Assembly (NCBI GenBank): GCA_023429345.1
Contig: JAEYVB010000062.1
Coordinates: forward strand, 1-18,177
Reading direction: 5' to 3'
Origin: Planctomycetota bacterium
GTDB lineage: Bacteria > Planctomycetota > Phycisphaerae > Phycisphaerales > UBA1924
DNA length: 18,177 bases
Part shown: in pieces, positions 6,724 through 14,848 of the stretch
Position numbering within the stretch: the stretch's first letter is position 1
How the letters are laid out: each line of letters starts with the position of its first letter
Position numbers and translations under genes: made by a program
The notes under the pieces: generated by a model
Seen by the model: only the letters and a program-made list of their open reading frames with translations
Told to the model about the DNA's origin: nothing
The model's database searches: none

Positions 6724-7935
6724 ATGAAAGCGATCGCGATGGCGCTGATGTGCGGGACGATGGCTCATGGACAGGCCGACCCGCTCACGCGGGCGTCGGC
6801 CGATCCCCCGCGGGTGCTCCGGACGCCGGAGGCTCGGTGCGCCAAGACGGATTCGATCGTCACGCTGGAATCCCCGGAGATCGCCCGGCTGGCGGGCTTT
6901 GCCTTCGAGGTCGTCGGATCCCGCGCGGTCGAGGGCACGATCCTTCGGAACGCGGAGCTCGCCTACGACGGGAACCGCTACGCCAAGCTGTCCTCTCGGG
7001 CGGATGGAGTGATTGCCGAGGTTCGGCGTGACCTTGGCGCCGAGGTGAAAGCCGGGGAAATCCTGGCCGTGATCGACTCCATGGAACTGGGCGGGGCGAA
7101 GGCCGAGCTACTGCAAAGCGCCGAGCTCCTCGCCCTGTGGGAGACCAACGCGGCGCGCGAGCGGGAGATGCTGGAAAAAGGAGCCGGGAACCAGCGCGGC
7201 CTTCTGGAGGCGGAGACCAAGCTCGCCGAGCAGCGGATCTCGGTCGCCCGCGCCACCCAGCGGCTTCGCTCGCTGGGACTCAGCGAGTCGCAGATCGACC
7301 ACGTGCGGACCGTGAGCGACACGGGCTCGCAGCTCGAGATCCTGGCCCCGTTCGACGGCGTCGTGGTCGAACGCGACGCGGTCGTAGGGGAGGTGGTGCA
7401 GCCGACCAAGCCGCTGCTGGCGGTCGCCGATACGCGGCGGATGTGGGCGCAGATCGAACTCCGCGAGACCGACCTCGCCGTGGTCCGCGCCGGCCAGACC
7501 GTGGGCATCGGGATCGAAGGCCTCAGCGGCCGGGTGTTCCCCGGCAAGGTTGCCTGGATCAGCACACAGATGGACCCCAGGACCCGGACCATTAAGGCCC
7601 GCGCCGAGATCGACAACACGTCCGGCCTCCTCCGGTCCGGCATGTTCGCCCGGGCTCAGGTCAGCGTCAGCGAGCGCGGCGAGGCCCTGGTGGTGCCTGC
7701 CGACTCCGTGCAGTGGGAGGGCTGCTGCAACGTCGTCTTCGCCAAGCGAGACGAGACCAGCTTCAAGCCCGTCGCCGTGACGCTCGGCCGCCGGGCCGGC
7801 CAGGGGTACGAGGTCCTCGCCGGGCTTCAGGGCGGCGAGACGGTGGTCACCCGCGGAAGCTACATCCTGAAGACGGAGATCCTCAAGGGCAGCATCGGGG
7901 CCGGCTGCTGCGAGGTCGACCACCTCGCGAAGTAA
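6724..7935 (+). CDS. Periplasmic adaptor subunit of heavy-metal RND efflux pump (CzcB/CusB type)
   Basis: This is the membrane-fusion (adaptor) protein that bridges the inner-membrane pump and an outer-membrane channel. I chose the ATG at 6724 because GAGGAG lies at 6711-6716, seven bases upstream, and it gives a clean signal peptide (MKAIAMALMCGTMAHGQA). An ATG at 6709 overlaps the previous stop and would add five residues. In the 403-residue form, the first half of the barrel-sandwich domain is near 85-125, a helical hairpin spans about 126-195, and the second half starts at EILAPFDGVVVERDAVVGE (from about 205). The typical adaptor segment TQMDPRTRTIKARAE (about 281-295) and a C-terminal domain follow. 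Two Cys-Cys pairs, WEGCC (334-335) and GAGCC (395-396, followed by EVDH), are unusual and may bind metal. The gene sits 24 bases before the pump gene. Confidence 0.93.
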   Translation: MKAIAMALMCGTMAHGQADPLTRASADPPRVLRTPEARCAKTDSIVTLESPEIARLAGFAFEVVGSRAVEGTILRNAELAYDGNRYAKLSSRADGVIAEVRRDLGAEVKAGEILAVIDSMELGGAKAELLQSAELLALWETNAAREREMLEKGAGNQRGLLEAETKLAEQRISVARATQRLRSLGLSESQIDHVRTVSDTGSQLEILAPFDGVVVERDAVVGEVVQPTKPLLAVADTRRMWAQIELRETDLAVVRAGQTVGIGIEGLSGRVFPGKVAWISTQMDPRTRTIKARAEIDNTSGLLRSGMFARAQVSVSERGEALVVPADSVQWEGCCNVVFAKRDETSFKPVAVTLGRRAGQGYEVLAGLQGGETVVTRGSYILKTEILKGSIGAGCCEVDHLAK

Positions 7936-7959
7936 GCCCTCCGGCCAGAACAGGGACCC

Positions 7960-10900
7960 ATGCTGAACTGGATCATCGGAGCTTCGCTGCGGCACCGCTT
8001 CCTCGTCGTCATGGTGTGGGCCGGCCTTGTGGCCGCGGGCCTTTGGTCCCTCTCGCACCTTCCGATCGACGCCTTCCCGGACACGACGCCGGTGCAGGTC
8101 CAGGTCAGCACCGTCGCCCCGTCGTTGGCGCCGGAGGAGGTGGAGCAGCAGATCACGATACCGGTGGAGGCGGCCGTCTCCGGGCTCGCGCGGCTCGCCG
8201 ATGTCCGCTCGATCTCAAAGTTCGGGCTCTCGCAGGTAACGGCCACCTTCGAGGACGGCACGGATATCTACTTCGCCCGGCAGCTCGTCGGCGAGCGGCT
8301 CGGCACGGTGGAAATCCCCGTCGGCATCGATCGTCCGGAGATGGGGCCGGTCGCGACCGGGCTCGGGGAGGTCTTCCACTACATCGTGACCGGCAAGGGA
8401 GAGGACCCGCCGAGCCTGGCCGAGCTGACCACCCTCCACGACTGGGTCATCAAACCTCAACTGCGGTCGGTGGCGGGCGTCGCCGAGGTCAACACCTGGG
8501 GTGGTGAGCGGCGGCAGTTCCAGGTAATGGTCGATCCTCAGCGGCTCATCCGGTACAACCTGACGGTGGACGCGGTCGTCGATGCCCTTGAAGAGAACAA
8601 CACCAGCGTCGGCGGGGGCTACATCACGCGGGCGGGCGAGTCGAACCTCGTCCACGGCGTGGCTCTCACGACCGACACGGATCAGATCGCCGACATCGTC
8701 ATCACGGCGGTGGATGGAACGCCGATTCGTATCCGCGATGTCGCCGAAGTCCGGGAGGGCCACGAGATCCGGCGCGGCGCGGTCACGGCTCAGGGGGAGG
8801 GAGAGGTCGTCCTGGGCCTGGGCTTCATGCTGATGGGGGAGAACAGCCACGAGGTCACCCACCGGCTCGAAACGCGGCTGGACGAGATCCGAGCGTCGCT
8901 CCCGGAGGATGTGGACGTTCGGGTGGTCTACGAGCGCACGGAGCTCGTCGATCGCGTGATCGAGACCGTCAAGGAGAACCTGTACATCGGCGCGCTGCTG
9001 GTGATCGCGGTGCTCTTTGCCTTCCTCGGCAGCCTTCGCGCGGGCCTCATCGTCGCGCTCGCCATCCCGCTCGCGATGTTGTTCTCCTTCAGCTCAATGC
9101 TCCAGTACGGCATCGCGGCAAGCCTCCTCAGCCTTGGAGCGATCGACTTCGGCCTCGTGGTCGACAGCTCGGTGATCATCGTCGAGAACAGCGTCCGCCG
9201 CCTCGGCCACGAGCGGGAGCACCGGAGTGGCCGCTCCCGGCTCGAGATCGTCCGCGATGCCGCCATCGAGGTCCGCCGCCCGACCATGTTCGGCGAACTG
9301 ATCATCATGATCGTCTACCTGCCGATCCTTCTGCTGGAGGGCATCGAGGGCAAGATGTTCCGCCCGATGGCGCTGACCGTTGTCTTTGCCCTTCTCGGCT
9401 CCCTTCTGTTCTCGATCACCCTCGCCCCCGTTCTGTGCAGCCTGCTCCTCCCGCGGAACGTGCGCGAGCGCGACAACATCGTTGTCCGAGCGCTCCAGCG
9501 CGTGTATCGGCCCTTCGTCCACGTGGCGGTGACGCGTCCATGGCCCGTCCTCGCCGCCGGCGTGCTGGTGATCGCGGGGGGCGCCTGGCTTGGGTCGCGT
9601 CTCGGGTCGGCCTTCATACCCCGGCTGGGCGAGGGGGCGCTCGCCGTCAACACCATCCGTCTCGCGGGTGTATCGCTTGACGAGTCCGTCCGCTACGGGA
9701 CGCAGATCGAGCGGCTTTTCAGGGAGAAGTTCCCGGCCGAGGTCCGCGACATCTGGAGCCGCACGGGCACTCCGGAGGTCGCCACCGATCCTATGGGGCT
9801 CGAAGTCACCGACGTCTTCATGACCCTCACCGACCGGAAGCACTGGACGGCCGCCAAAACCCAGGCGGAACTCACGGAGCACATGGCCGCGGCGCTGGCC
9901 TCCATGCCCGGCATGCGTTCCGTGTTCACACAGCCGATCGAGATGCGGATGAACGAGATGACCGCCGGGATCCGAGCGGATGTCGGCGTCAAGATGTTCG
10001 GCGATGACCTGGAGCAACTGCGGATTGCCGCGGCGCAGGTCCAGTCGATCATCGAATCGATCCCCGGCAGCGCCGATGTCGCCGCCGAGCAGATCACCGG
10101 CCAGCCCGTGCTCCAGATCGCCGTCGATCAGGAGGCCATCTCCCGCTACGGCATCCCCGCCGCGCACATCCTCGAGATCGTGGAGAGTATCGGACAGATC
10201 AAAGTGGGCGAGGTGCGCGAGGGGCAGCGTCGCTTCGATCTCGTGGTCAAGCTCGCCGAGCAGTACGCCACCGATGCGCAGAGCATCGCCGAGATTCTCG
10301 TTCCGACCGCGGCCGGCGAGCGCATCCCGCTCGGCCGCCTCACCAACATCCGCGAGATCGAGGGCCCGTCCACGATCACGCGGGAGTGGGGCAAGCGCCG
10401 CATCGTGGTCCAGAGCAACGTCCGGGGGCGAGATCTCGGCGGGTTCGCACGGGAAGTGCAGGAACGCATCGACGAAGACATTACGCTCCCCGTCGGCTAC
10501 TACACCCGCATGGGCGGCCAGTACGAGCACCTTTCCCGGGCCGCCGCACGGCTCAGCATCATCGTCCCGGTCGTGGTCGTGCTGATCTTCGTCCTCCTGT
10601 ACTTCAGCACCGGGACCATCCGGGATTCCCTGATCGTCCTGACGGGCGCCCCCTTTGCCGCTGTCGGCGGCATCGCGGCCCTTTATTTCCGCGGGATGGA
10701 GTTCACCATCTCCGCCGCGGTCGGGTTCATCGCGGTGACGGGGGTGGCCATGCTGAGCGGGCTGGTGCTCGTCTCCACGATCAAGCAACGGATCGCCGCC
10801 GGCGCTCCCGTCCGGCAGGCCATCGAGGAAACGCGGCTGATCCGGCTTCGCCCCATCCTCATGACAGCCCTCGTCGCCGCGCTCGGTTTCGTCCCCATGG

Positions 10901-11112
10901 CTCTGAACACAGGCCTGGGCGCGGAGGTACAGCGTCCGATCGCTACCGTAGTCATCGGCGGCGTCATCGCCGACAACCTCCTGACCCTACTGATGCTGCC
11001 CGCGCTTTACGTGCTCTTCGGCTCCCGACCGGGCCAGTCGGGACCCGAGACGCCGCGGCCGATCGCGACCATCTCCGTGCCGGAGCTGGTCGGGACAGCA
11101 AACGCACCTTGA
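7960..11112 (+). CDS. czcA: Heavy-metal efflux RND transporter, inner-membrane pump (CzcA family)
   Basis: This 1050-residue proton-driven pump exports divalent metal cations, taking them from the periplasm or cytoplasm. The length and layout are those of the HME-RND family: a first membrane helix (about 13-32), a large periplasmic loop, helices 2-6 (about 340-495), a second helix group starting near 528, a second periplasmic loop, and helices 8-12 near the C terminus (about 865-1030). The fourth helix carries DFGLVVDSSVIIVEN with Asp396 and Asp402, matching the proton-relay aspartates of the CzcA (Zn/Co/Cd) branch. CusA-type pumps have a different motif there. The early signature PIDAFPDTTPVQVQV (35-49) is also typical. 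The start ATG at 7960 has AGGGA a few bases upstream. No outer-membrane factor follows; instead there is a hairpin and a convergent tRNA. Metal specificity is inferred from the aspartates only. Confidence 0.95.
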   Translation: MLNWIIGASLRHRFLVVMVWAGLVAAGLWSLSHLPIDAFPDTTPVQVQVSTVAPSLAPEEVEQQITIPVEAAVSGLARLADVRSISKFGLSQVTATFEDGTDIYFARQLVGERLGTVEIPVGIDRPEMGPVATGLGEVFHYIVTGKGEDPPSLAELTTLHDWVIKPQLRSVAGVAEVNTWGGERRQFQVMVDPQRLIRYNLTVDAVVDALEENNTSVGGGYITRAGESNLVHGVALTTDTDQIADIVITAVDGTPIRIRDVAEVREGHEIRRGAVTAQGEGEVVLGLGFMLMGENSHEVTHRLETRLDEIRASLPEDVDVRVVYERTELVDRVIETVKENLYIGALLVIAVLFAFLGSLRAGLIVALAIPLAMLFSFSSMLQYGIAASLLSLGAIDFGLVVDSSVIIVENSVRRLGHEREHRSGRSRLEIVRDAAIEVRRPTMFGELIIMIVYLPILLLEGIEGKMFRPMALTVVFALLGSLLFSITLAPVLCSLLLPRNVRERDNIVVRALQRVYRPFVHVAVTRPWPVLAAGVLVIAGGAWLGSRLGSAFIPRLGEGALAVNTIRLAGVSLDESVRYGTQIERLFREKFPAEVRDIWSRTGTPEVATDPMGLEVTDVFMTLTDRKHWTAAKTQAELTEHMAAALASMPGMRSVFTQPIEMRMNEMTAGIRADVGVKMFGDDLEQLRIAAAQVQSIIESIPGSADVAAEQITGQPVLQIAVDQEAISRYGIPAAHILEIVESIGQIKVGEVREGQRRFDLVVKLAEQYATDAQSIAEILVPTAAGERIPLGRLTNIREIEGPSTITREWGKRRIVVQSNVRGRDLGGFAREVQERIDEDITLPVGYYTRMGGQYEHLSRAAARLSIIVPVVVVLIFVLLYFSTGTIRDSLIVLTGAPFAAVGGIAALYFRGMEFTISAAVGFIAVTGVAMLSGLVLVSTIKQRIAAGAPVRQAIEETRLIRLRPILMTALVAALGFVPMALNTGLGAEVQRPIATVVIGGVIADNLLTLLMLPALYVLFGSRPGQSGPETPRPIATISVPELVGTANAP

Positions 11113-11114
11113 TG

Positions 11115-11146
11115 GGGGCTTTGCCCCGGGCCGCACACGTCCGGGG
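11115..11146 (+). terminator. Overlapping hairpins after the RND pump gene
   Basis: GGGGC-TTT-GCCCC (11115-11127) is followed by an alternative dyad CCCCGG...CCGGGG (11124-11129 and 11141-11146). They share bases, so only one can form at a time. They lie just past the pump stop codon and before the 3' end of the convergent tRNA. No T run follows, so terminator activity is plausible but not certain. Confidence 0.45.
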
Positions 11147-11152
11147 AAGGAA

Positions 11153-11227
11153 TGCCGAGGGGCGGACTCGAACCGCCGACCTCCGGGTTATGAATCCAGC
11201 GCTCTAAACCAGCTGAGCTACCTCGGC
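11153..11227 (-). tRNA. tRNA with CAT anticodon, probably elongator Met
   Basis: On the minus strand the sequence folds into a 75-base cloverleaf. The acceptor stem GCCGAGG/CCTCGGC pairs fully, the D arm is GCTC...GAGC with GG in the loop, the anticodon loop is TTCATAA, and the T arm is GGCGG-TTCGAGT-CCGCC. The discriminator base is A and no CCA is encoded. The anticodon stem CTGGA/CCCGG has a T-G wobble and a terminal A-C mismatch (31-39). CAT could mean elongator Met or a lysidine-modified Ile tRNA. It is unlikely to be the initiator, because the first pair is a normal G-C and the three-GC-pair anticodon stem signature is absent. Confidence 0.93.
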
Positions 11228-11277
11228 CTTAGCCCTAATCCTACGCGGGTCCCGGGCTCTGGCAAGCCCGGTCGGCC

Positions 11278-13437
11278 TCAGCGGGTGATCACCCGAACCC
11301 CGTCTGGGAGGGCGTCCAGGAAGCGCCGCCCGTAGCCCGTAGTCACGATCCTGGGATCGAGCACCACGACCCGCCCGGAATCGGTCCGGGAGCGGATCAG
11401 ACGCCCGAACCCCTGCTTGAACCTGATGATCGCCCGCGGCAGCGAGTCCTCGGCGAACGCATCCCCCCCGCGCTCGTTGATCAGCTCGATCCTCGCCTCC
11501 GTCAGCGGACGGTCCGGCGGCTCGAACGGCAAGCGGGTGATGATCACGTTCCGCAGGCCGCGGCCGCGGACATCCACACCCTGCCAGAAGGAAGCCGCCC
11601 CCAGGAGCACAGACCGGTCGTTCTCGCGGAAGCGCTGGAGGATAGCGGACCGGGAGCCGTCCTTGCCCTGGACGAGCAGCGGCATGTCGCGCGCCAAGAG
11701 CTCGGGGCGGAGAACATCGGCGACTTTGTAGAGAGAGGCGAAGCTGGTGAAGAGCACAAAGGCGCCGCCCCCCGTCGCGTCCAGATGCTCCAGGATCCGG
11801 TCGGCCATAACCTCGTCGTACGACCGCGCCGGATGAGCCGGGTCACCGTCGAAAGGGCCCCGCTGGTCGAACTCGTTGAAGGCGTTGCGCACGGGCCGGC
11901 CGCCGCCCCGCTCGGGGCGGGGCATGGACCGCTCGATATAGAGTTCGACCTGGGCGGCGTGATCGAACGGGCTGCCGAGCTTCAGGGAGGCGGCGTTCTC
12001 GGCACCGAGCCGTGCCTTTGCATGAGCGAAGCCGTCGTTCTCCTCGCCCAGCGGCCCGCGGAGTCGGGCGACACCGTCGGCGAGCGTGGCGCTGGTCAGA
12101 ACAACGCTGCACTCGCGTGCGAACAGCCTGTCCTTCAGCACCGGAGCGACCTCGACGGGCGAACAGGCGAGTGTGACCTTGGGAAAGCCCCGCCCGCCGA
12201 ACTCCTGCTCCCCCCCGACCTCCACCCAATAGGCGCACCCCGGCAGCGACTGCTGGATCAGGATCTTCGCCTCGTCCGCGATCGATGTGGCCCGCAGCGC
12301 ATAGGCGTTGAGTTCGAACTTGTCGGGCTCCGATTGCACCAGCTCTCGGAGCGATCGGAGGCGAGCGGACAGCTCCCCCATGGCCACAGAAAGCGGATTG
12401 TCGATCACGTCCGGCGTGCGGATCCGCCCCCCCCGGCCCTCGGCCGTGCGGCTGAACCGAAGGAGATCGTCAAAGAATGTGCGGCAGGCATTCTCGGCCG
12501 CCAGCGTCAGGCGCACGGCGCGGTCGACACTATCCACATCTCCGCTCAGCAGCTGGAGCTGCGGCAGGTACCCCTTCCCCGATCGAGTCTGGTAAAGCGT
12601 GCTGAGCAGGTGCATCACACGCCCCTCGGAGAGGGAAAGCCCGAAGTGCTCGGCGGCGACATCCTCCACGTTGTGCGCCTCGTCCAGCACGACGTGCTTG
12701 TACTCGGGGAGGAAGCCGACGTCCTGGCTCCGGAGTGCCAGGTCGGAGAAAAAGAGGGCGTGGTTCGTGATCAGCAGGTTGCCCTGCTCCATCTGCCGGC
12801 GGGCACGCTGGTAGAAGCATTGCTCGTACTGCTTGCACCGACGACCCATGCAGTTGGCCGAATCCGATTGAACCTTGTCCCACACGCCCCCGCGTTCAAG
12901 CGTGGGGAGGGTCGCCAGCGTGCCGTCGGTGGTCTCCAGCGCCCAGTCCTCGATGACATGCAGCGATCGCCGTGCCGCGGGGTCGGCCAGCAGGCGGTCC
13001 TGGCGTTCCGAAGCGAGCTTCAGCCGCCGGATGCTGACGTAGTTGCCACGACCCTTCACGAGCACGGGGCGGAGCGGGTGGAGCTTGAGCGCCGCCTGAA
13101 GCCCCGGGTGCGACTCACCGAGCGTGTGAAGCGCCGCCTCGAGCAGCGGCACATCCTTCTGCACCAGTTGCTCCTGCAGTGCGATGGTGTTGGTGGCGAT
13201 GACCACCTTTTCGCCGAGCATTACGCACCGAAGGATCGCCGGCACCAGGTACGCGAAGGACTTCCCCACCCCGGTTCCCGCCTCCACAAGCAGGTGGGAC
13301 CGCTGGTCCATCGCGCGGGCGACGGCCGCGGCCATCTGTTCCTGCTCCGGCCGGGGTTCAAAGTGCCCGCCGAGGGCCCCGGCGATCGGCCCTGTTGAGG
13401 ACAAAAATGTCCGTAGAAGTTCCTGCACGGCCTTCAT
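11278..13437 (-). CDS. DinG/XPD-like ATP-dependent DNA helicase
   Basis: This superfamily 2 helicase unwinds DNA 5' to 3' using ATP and is usually linked to repair or to resolving blocked replication. I chose the ATG at 13435-13437 (719 residues), with AGGA nine bases upstream. A GTG at 13527 would add 30 Arg-rich residues of poor family likeness. Motifs in order: RPEQ (Q-like) near the N-terminus, Walker A EAGTGVGKS (52-60), Walker B DEAH (252-255), LTSATLADG (about 447-455), GAASFWQGVDVRG (about 613-625) and the arginine motif QGFGRLIRS (675-683). Of the four iron-sulphur ligands expected in this family, Cys196, Cys201 and Cys207 are present with the E. coli DinG spacing (x4, x5). The first is Ser135 in KGRGNYVSIRR, where Cys is usual. 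The gene is monocistronic and divergent from the membrane protein/Ku set. Confidence 0.9.
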   Translation of the reverse strand: MKAVQELLRTFLSSTGPIAGALGGHFEPRPEQEQMAAAVARAMDQRSHLLVEAGTGVGKSFAYLVPAILRCVMLGEKVVIATNTIALQEQLVQKDVPLLEAALHTLGESHPGLQAALKLHPLRPVLVKGRGNYVSIRRLKLASERQDRLLADPAARRSLHVIEDWALETTDGTLATLPTLERGGVWDKVQSDSANCMGRRCKQYEQCFYQRARRQMEQGNLLITNHALFFSDLALRSQDVGFLPEYKHVVLDEAHNVEDVAAEHFGLSLSEGRVMHLLSTLYQTRSGKGYLPQLQLLSGDVDSVDRAVRLTLAAENACRTFFDDLLRFSRTAEGRGGRIRTPDVIDNPLSVAMGELSARLRSLRELVQSEPDKFELNAYALRATSIADEAKILIQQSLPGCAYWVEVGGEQEFGGRGFPKVTLACSPVEVAPVLKDRLFARECSVVLTSATLADGVARLRGPLGEENDGFAHAKARLGAENAASLKLGSPFDHAAQVELYIERSMPRPERGGGRPVRNAFNEFDQRGPFDGDPAHPARSYDEVMADRILEHLDATGGGAFVLFTSFASLYKVADVLRPELLARDMPLLVQGKDGSRSAILQRFRENDRSVLLGAASFWQGVDVRGRGLRNVIITRLPFEPPDRPLTEARIELINERGGDAFAEDSLPRAIIRFKQGFGRLIRSRTDSGRVVVLDPRIVTTGYGRRFLDALPDGVRVITR

Positions 13438-13583
13438 TATGGCGGGTCCTGCCGGGCGTGTCCGAACAGGCTCCTTCCCGAAGCGGCGGAGCCGTCTGAA
13501 TCCCGTGCCGGTGACAGGCAGTTTCACACTGCCCTCACCGGTGGTTCATTGCCCGGGACAAGTGTCTTGTGGGAGACACGAGT

Positions 13584-14006
13584 ATGCAGTACCCACAACC
13601 CAGGACGGAGCAGCTCGGCCGTTTTTCCGTGCCCGTGCTGATGGGCATTCTGGGTGCGACCATGGGGCTGGTGCTGGGTTTTCTCGTGGCCCTGCGGGCG
13701 GGAGCGAACGGGATCGTGTTCGCGGCGCCCACCGGGCTGATCGCAGGCGCAGTAGCGGGCTGGGGTCTGGGTGCGGCCTTGGCCCGGCCTCGGCAGTGGG
13801 GAGCCCGCGACGGAGCTGGCCAGCGCCGGGGCGACCATCCGATCGGCAGCGATGTGCCCGACCGGGGTCCGCGCCGGGAAAAGGACAGCCACCGCGGCGG
13901 GAACGCCTTGGATTGGATGCAGCGCGAGCCAACGGAACGGGATCTGGAGGATCGGGAGCAGGGGCGTGTACGGCAGCGTGAGAACGAGGCCGGACGACTG
14001 CTGTAA
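13584..14006 (+). CDS. Small membrane protein with two helices, upstream of ku
   Basis: This is a 140-residue protein of no recognised family. GGGAG at 13571-13575 lies eight bases before the ATG at 13584, which is why I prefer it to a GTG at 13569. Two hydrophobic segments (about 15-38 and 43-66), rich in Gly and Ala and separated by RAGANG, form a helical hairpin in the membrane. The rest (67-140) is very hydrophilic, Arg/Asp/Glu-rich and probably disordered. The gene ends 26 bases before ku on the same strand, so it may share the NHEJ transcript, but nothing ties it to repair. Overlapping frames in its second half are shadows of the high GC content. That it is a real gene is likely; its function is unknown. 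Confidence 0.6.
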   Translation: MQYPQPRTEQLGRFSVPVLMGILGATMGLVLGFLVALRAGANGIVFAAPTGLIAGAVAGWGLGAALARPRQWGARDGAGQRRGDHPIGSDVPDRGPRREKDSHRGGNALDWMQREPTERDLEDREQGRVRQRENEAGRLL

Positions 14007-14032
14007 GTGCGCAGGGGCGGAGGATACCGGGC

Positions 14033-14845
14033 ATGGCGCGTTCGATGTGGAGCGGATCGATCAGCTTCGGACTGGTGAATGTGCCGGTGAAGCTGTATAC
14101 CGCGGTCCGGAACAAGGAAGTGCATTTCCACATGCTGACGGCCGACGGTAAGTGCCGTGTGCGTCGTAAGCTGGTCTGCCCGGACACCGGCGAGGAGGTG
14201 GAGTACGCCGACACCACCCGCGGCTACGAGGTGGCCCCGGACGAATACGTGGTCTTCACAGACGATGAGCTCGATTCGCTCCGGCCGGAGGCCAACCGCA
14301 CCATCAACATCACGGACTTTGTCGACCTCGCCGACATCGACCCGGTGTACTTCCAGAAGCCCTACTACCTCGCGCCCGACACTCGCGCAGGCAAAGCCTA
14401 CCACTTGCTCCTGAAGGCGATGCGGGATTCGGGCAAGGTGGCGATCGCGACCTTTGTCATGCGGCAGAAACAGTACCTCGCCGCCATCCGGCCGACCAAG
14501 TCGCTCCTGACGCTGGAAACCATGAACTACGCCGACGAGATTGTCGAACCATCGGAAGTGCAGGGTATCGAGGATTTGCCGACGGTGGATGCCCGCGAGC
14601 TGAAGATGGCCAGGCAACTCATCGATGCGCTCGCCGGCGAGTTCAAGCCGGAAAAGTACAGGGACGAATACCGCGAAGAGCTCCTGAAGATCATCGAGAA
14701 GAAGGCCCAGGGCGAGGAGGTGCACATCGCACCGCCCGCCGAGGAGCCGGCGCGGGTCATCAACCTTATGAAGGCCCTCGAGGCCAGCCTCGAAGAGGCC
14801 AAGAAGAGCCGCAAAGCGACCACCCGCCGGAAGAGGTCGGCCTGA
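14033..14845 (+). CDS. ku: Bacterial Ku, non-homologous end-joining DNA end-binding protein
   Basis: Ku homodimers form a ring on double-strand break ends and recruit LigD. The 270-residue length is usual for bacterial Ku. The N-terminal MARSMWSGSISFGLVNVPVKL is the family signature, followed by the core beta-barrel with YEVAPDEYVVFTDDELDSL (about 64-82), the YFQKPYYLAPD segment (about 105-115) and the bridge region to about 200. After the minimal core, residues 205-256 are helical and the last dozen (KKSRKATTRRKRSA) form a basic tail, which in other bacteria increases DNA binding or threading. GGAGG lies nine bases upstream of the ATG. The ligD polymerase gene starts 3 bases after the stop, so the two are probably translationally coupled. 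Confidence 0.97.
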   Translation: MARSMWSGSISFGLVNVPVKLYTAVRNKEVHFHMLTADGKCRVRRKLVCPDTGEEVEYADTTRGYEVAPDEYVVFTDDELDSLRPEANRTINITDFVDLADIDPVYFQKPYYLAPDTRAGKAYHLLLKAMRDSGKVAIATFVMRQKQYLAAIRPTKSLLTLETMNYADEIVEPSEVQGIEDLPTVDARELKMARQLIDALAGEFKPEKYRDEYREELLKIIEKKAQGEEVHIAPPAEEPARVINLMKALEASLEEAKKSRKATTRRKRSA

Positions 14846-14848
14846 CTC

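Noticed and set aside
9094..10788. A 564-codon minus-strand open frame inside the pump gene
   Set aside because: Asp/Glu/Gly/His-rich translation typical of the antisense of a GC-rich membrane protein gene; the CzcA frame is unequivocal.
11785..13398. A 537-codon plus-strand open frame opposite the helicase
   Set aside because: It mirrors the helicase codons and contains no recognisable domain.
13438..13527. GTG start adding 30 residues to the helicase
   Set aside because: GAGGG precedes the GTG, but the extension is Arg/Pro-rich and lies before the usual N-terminus; the ATG at 13437 fits better. It remains possible.
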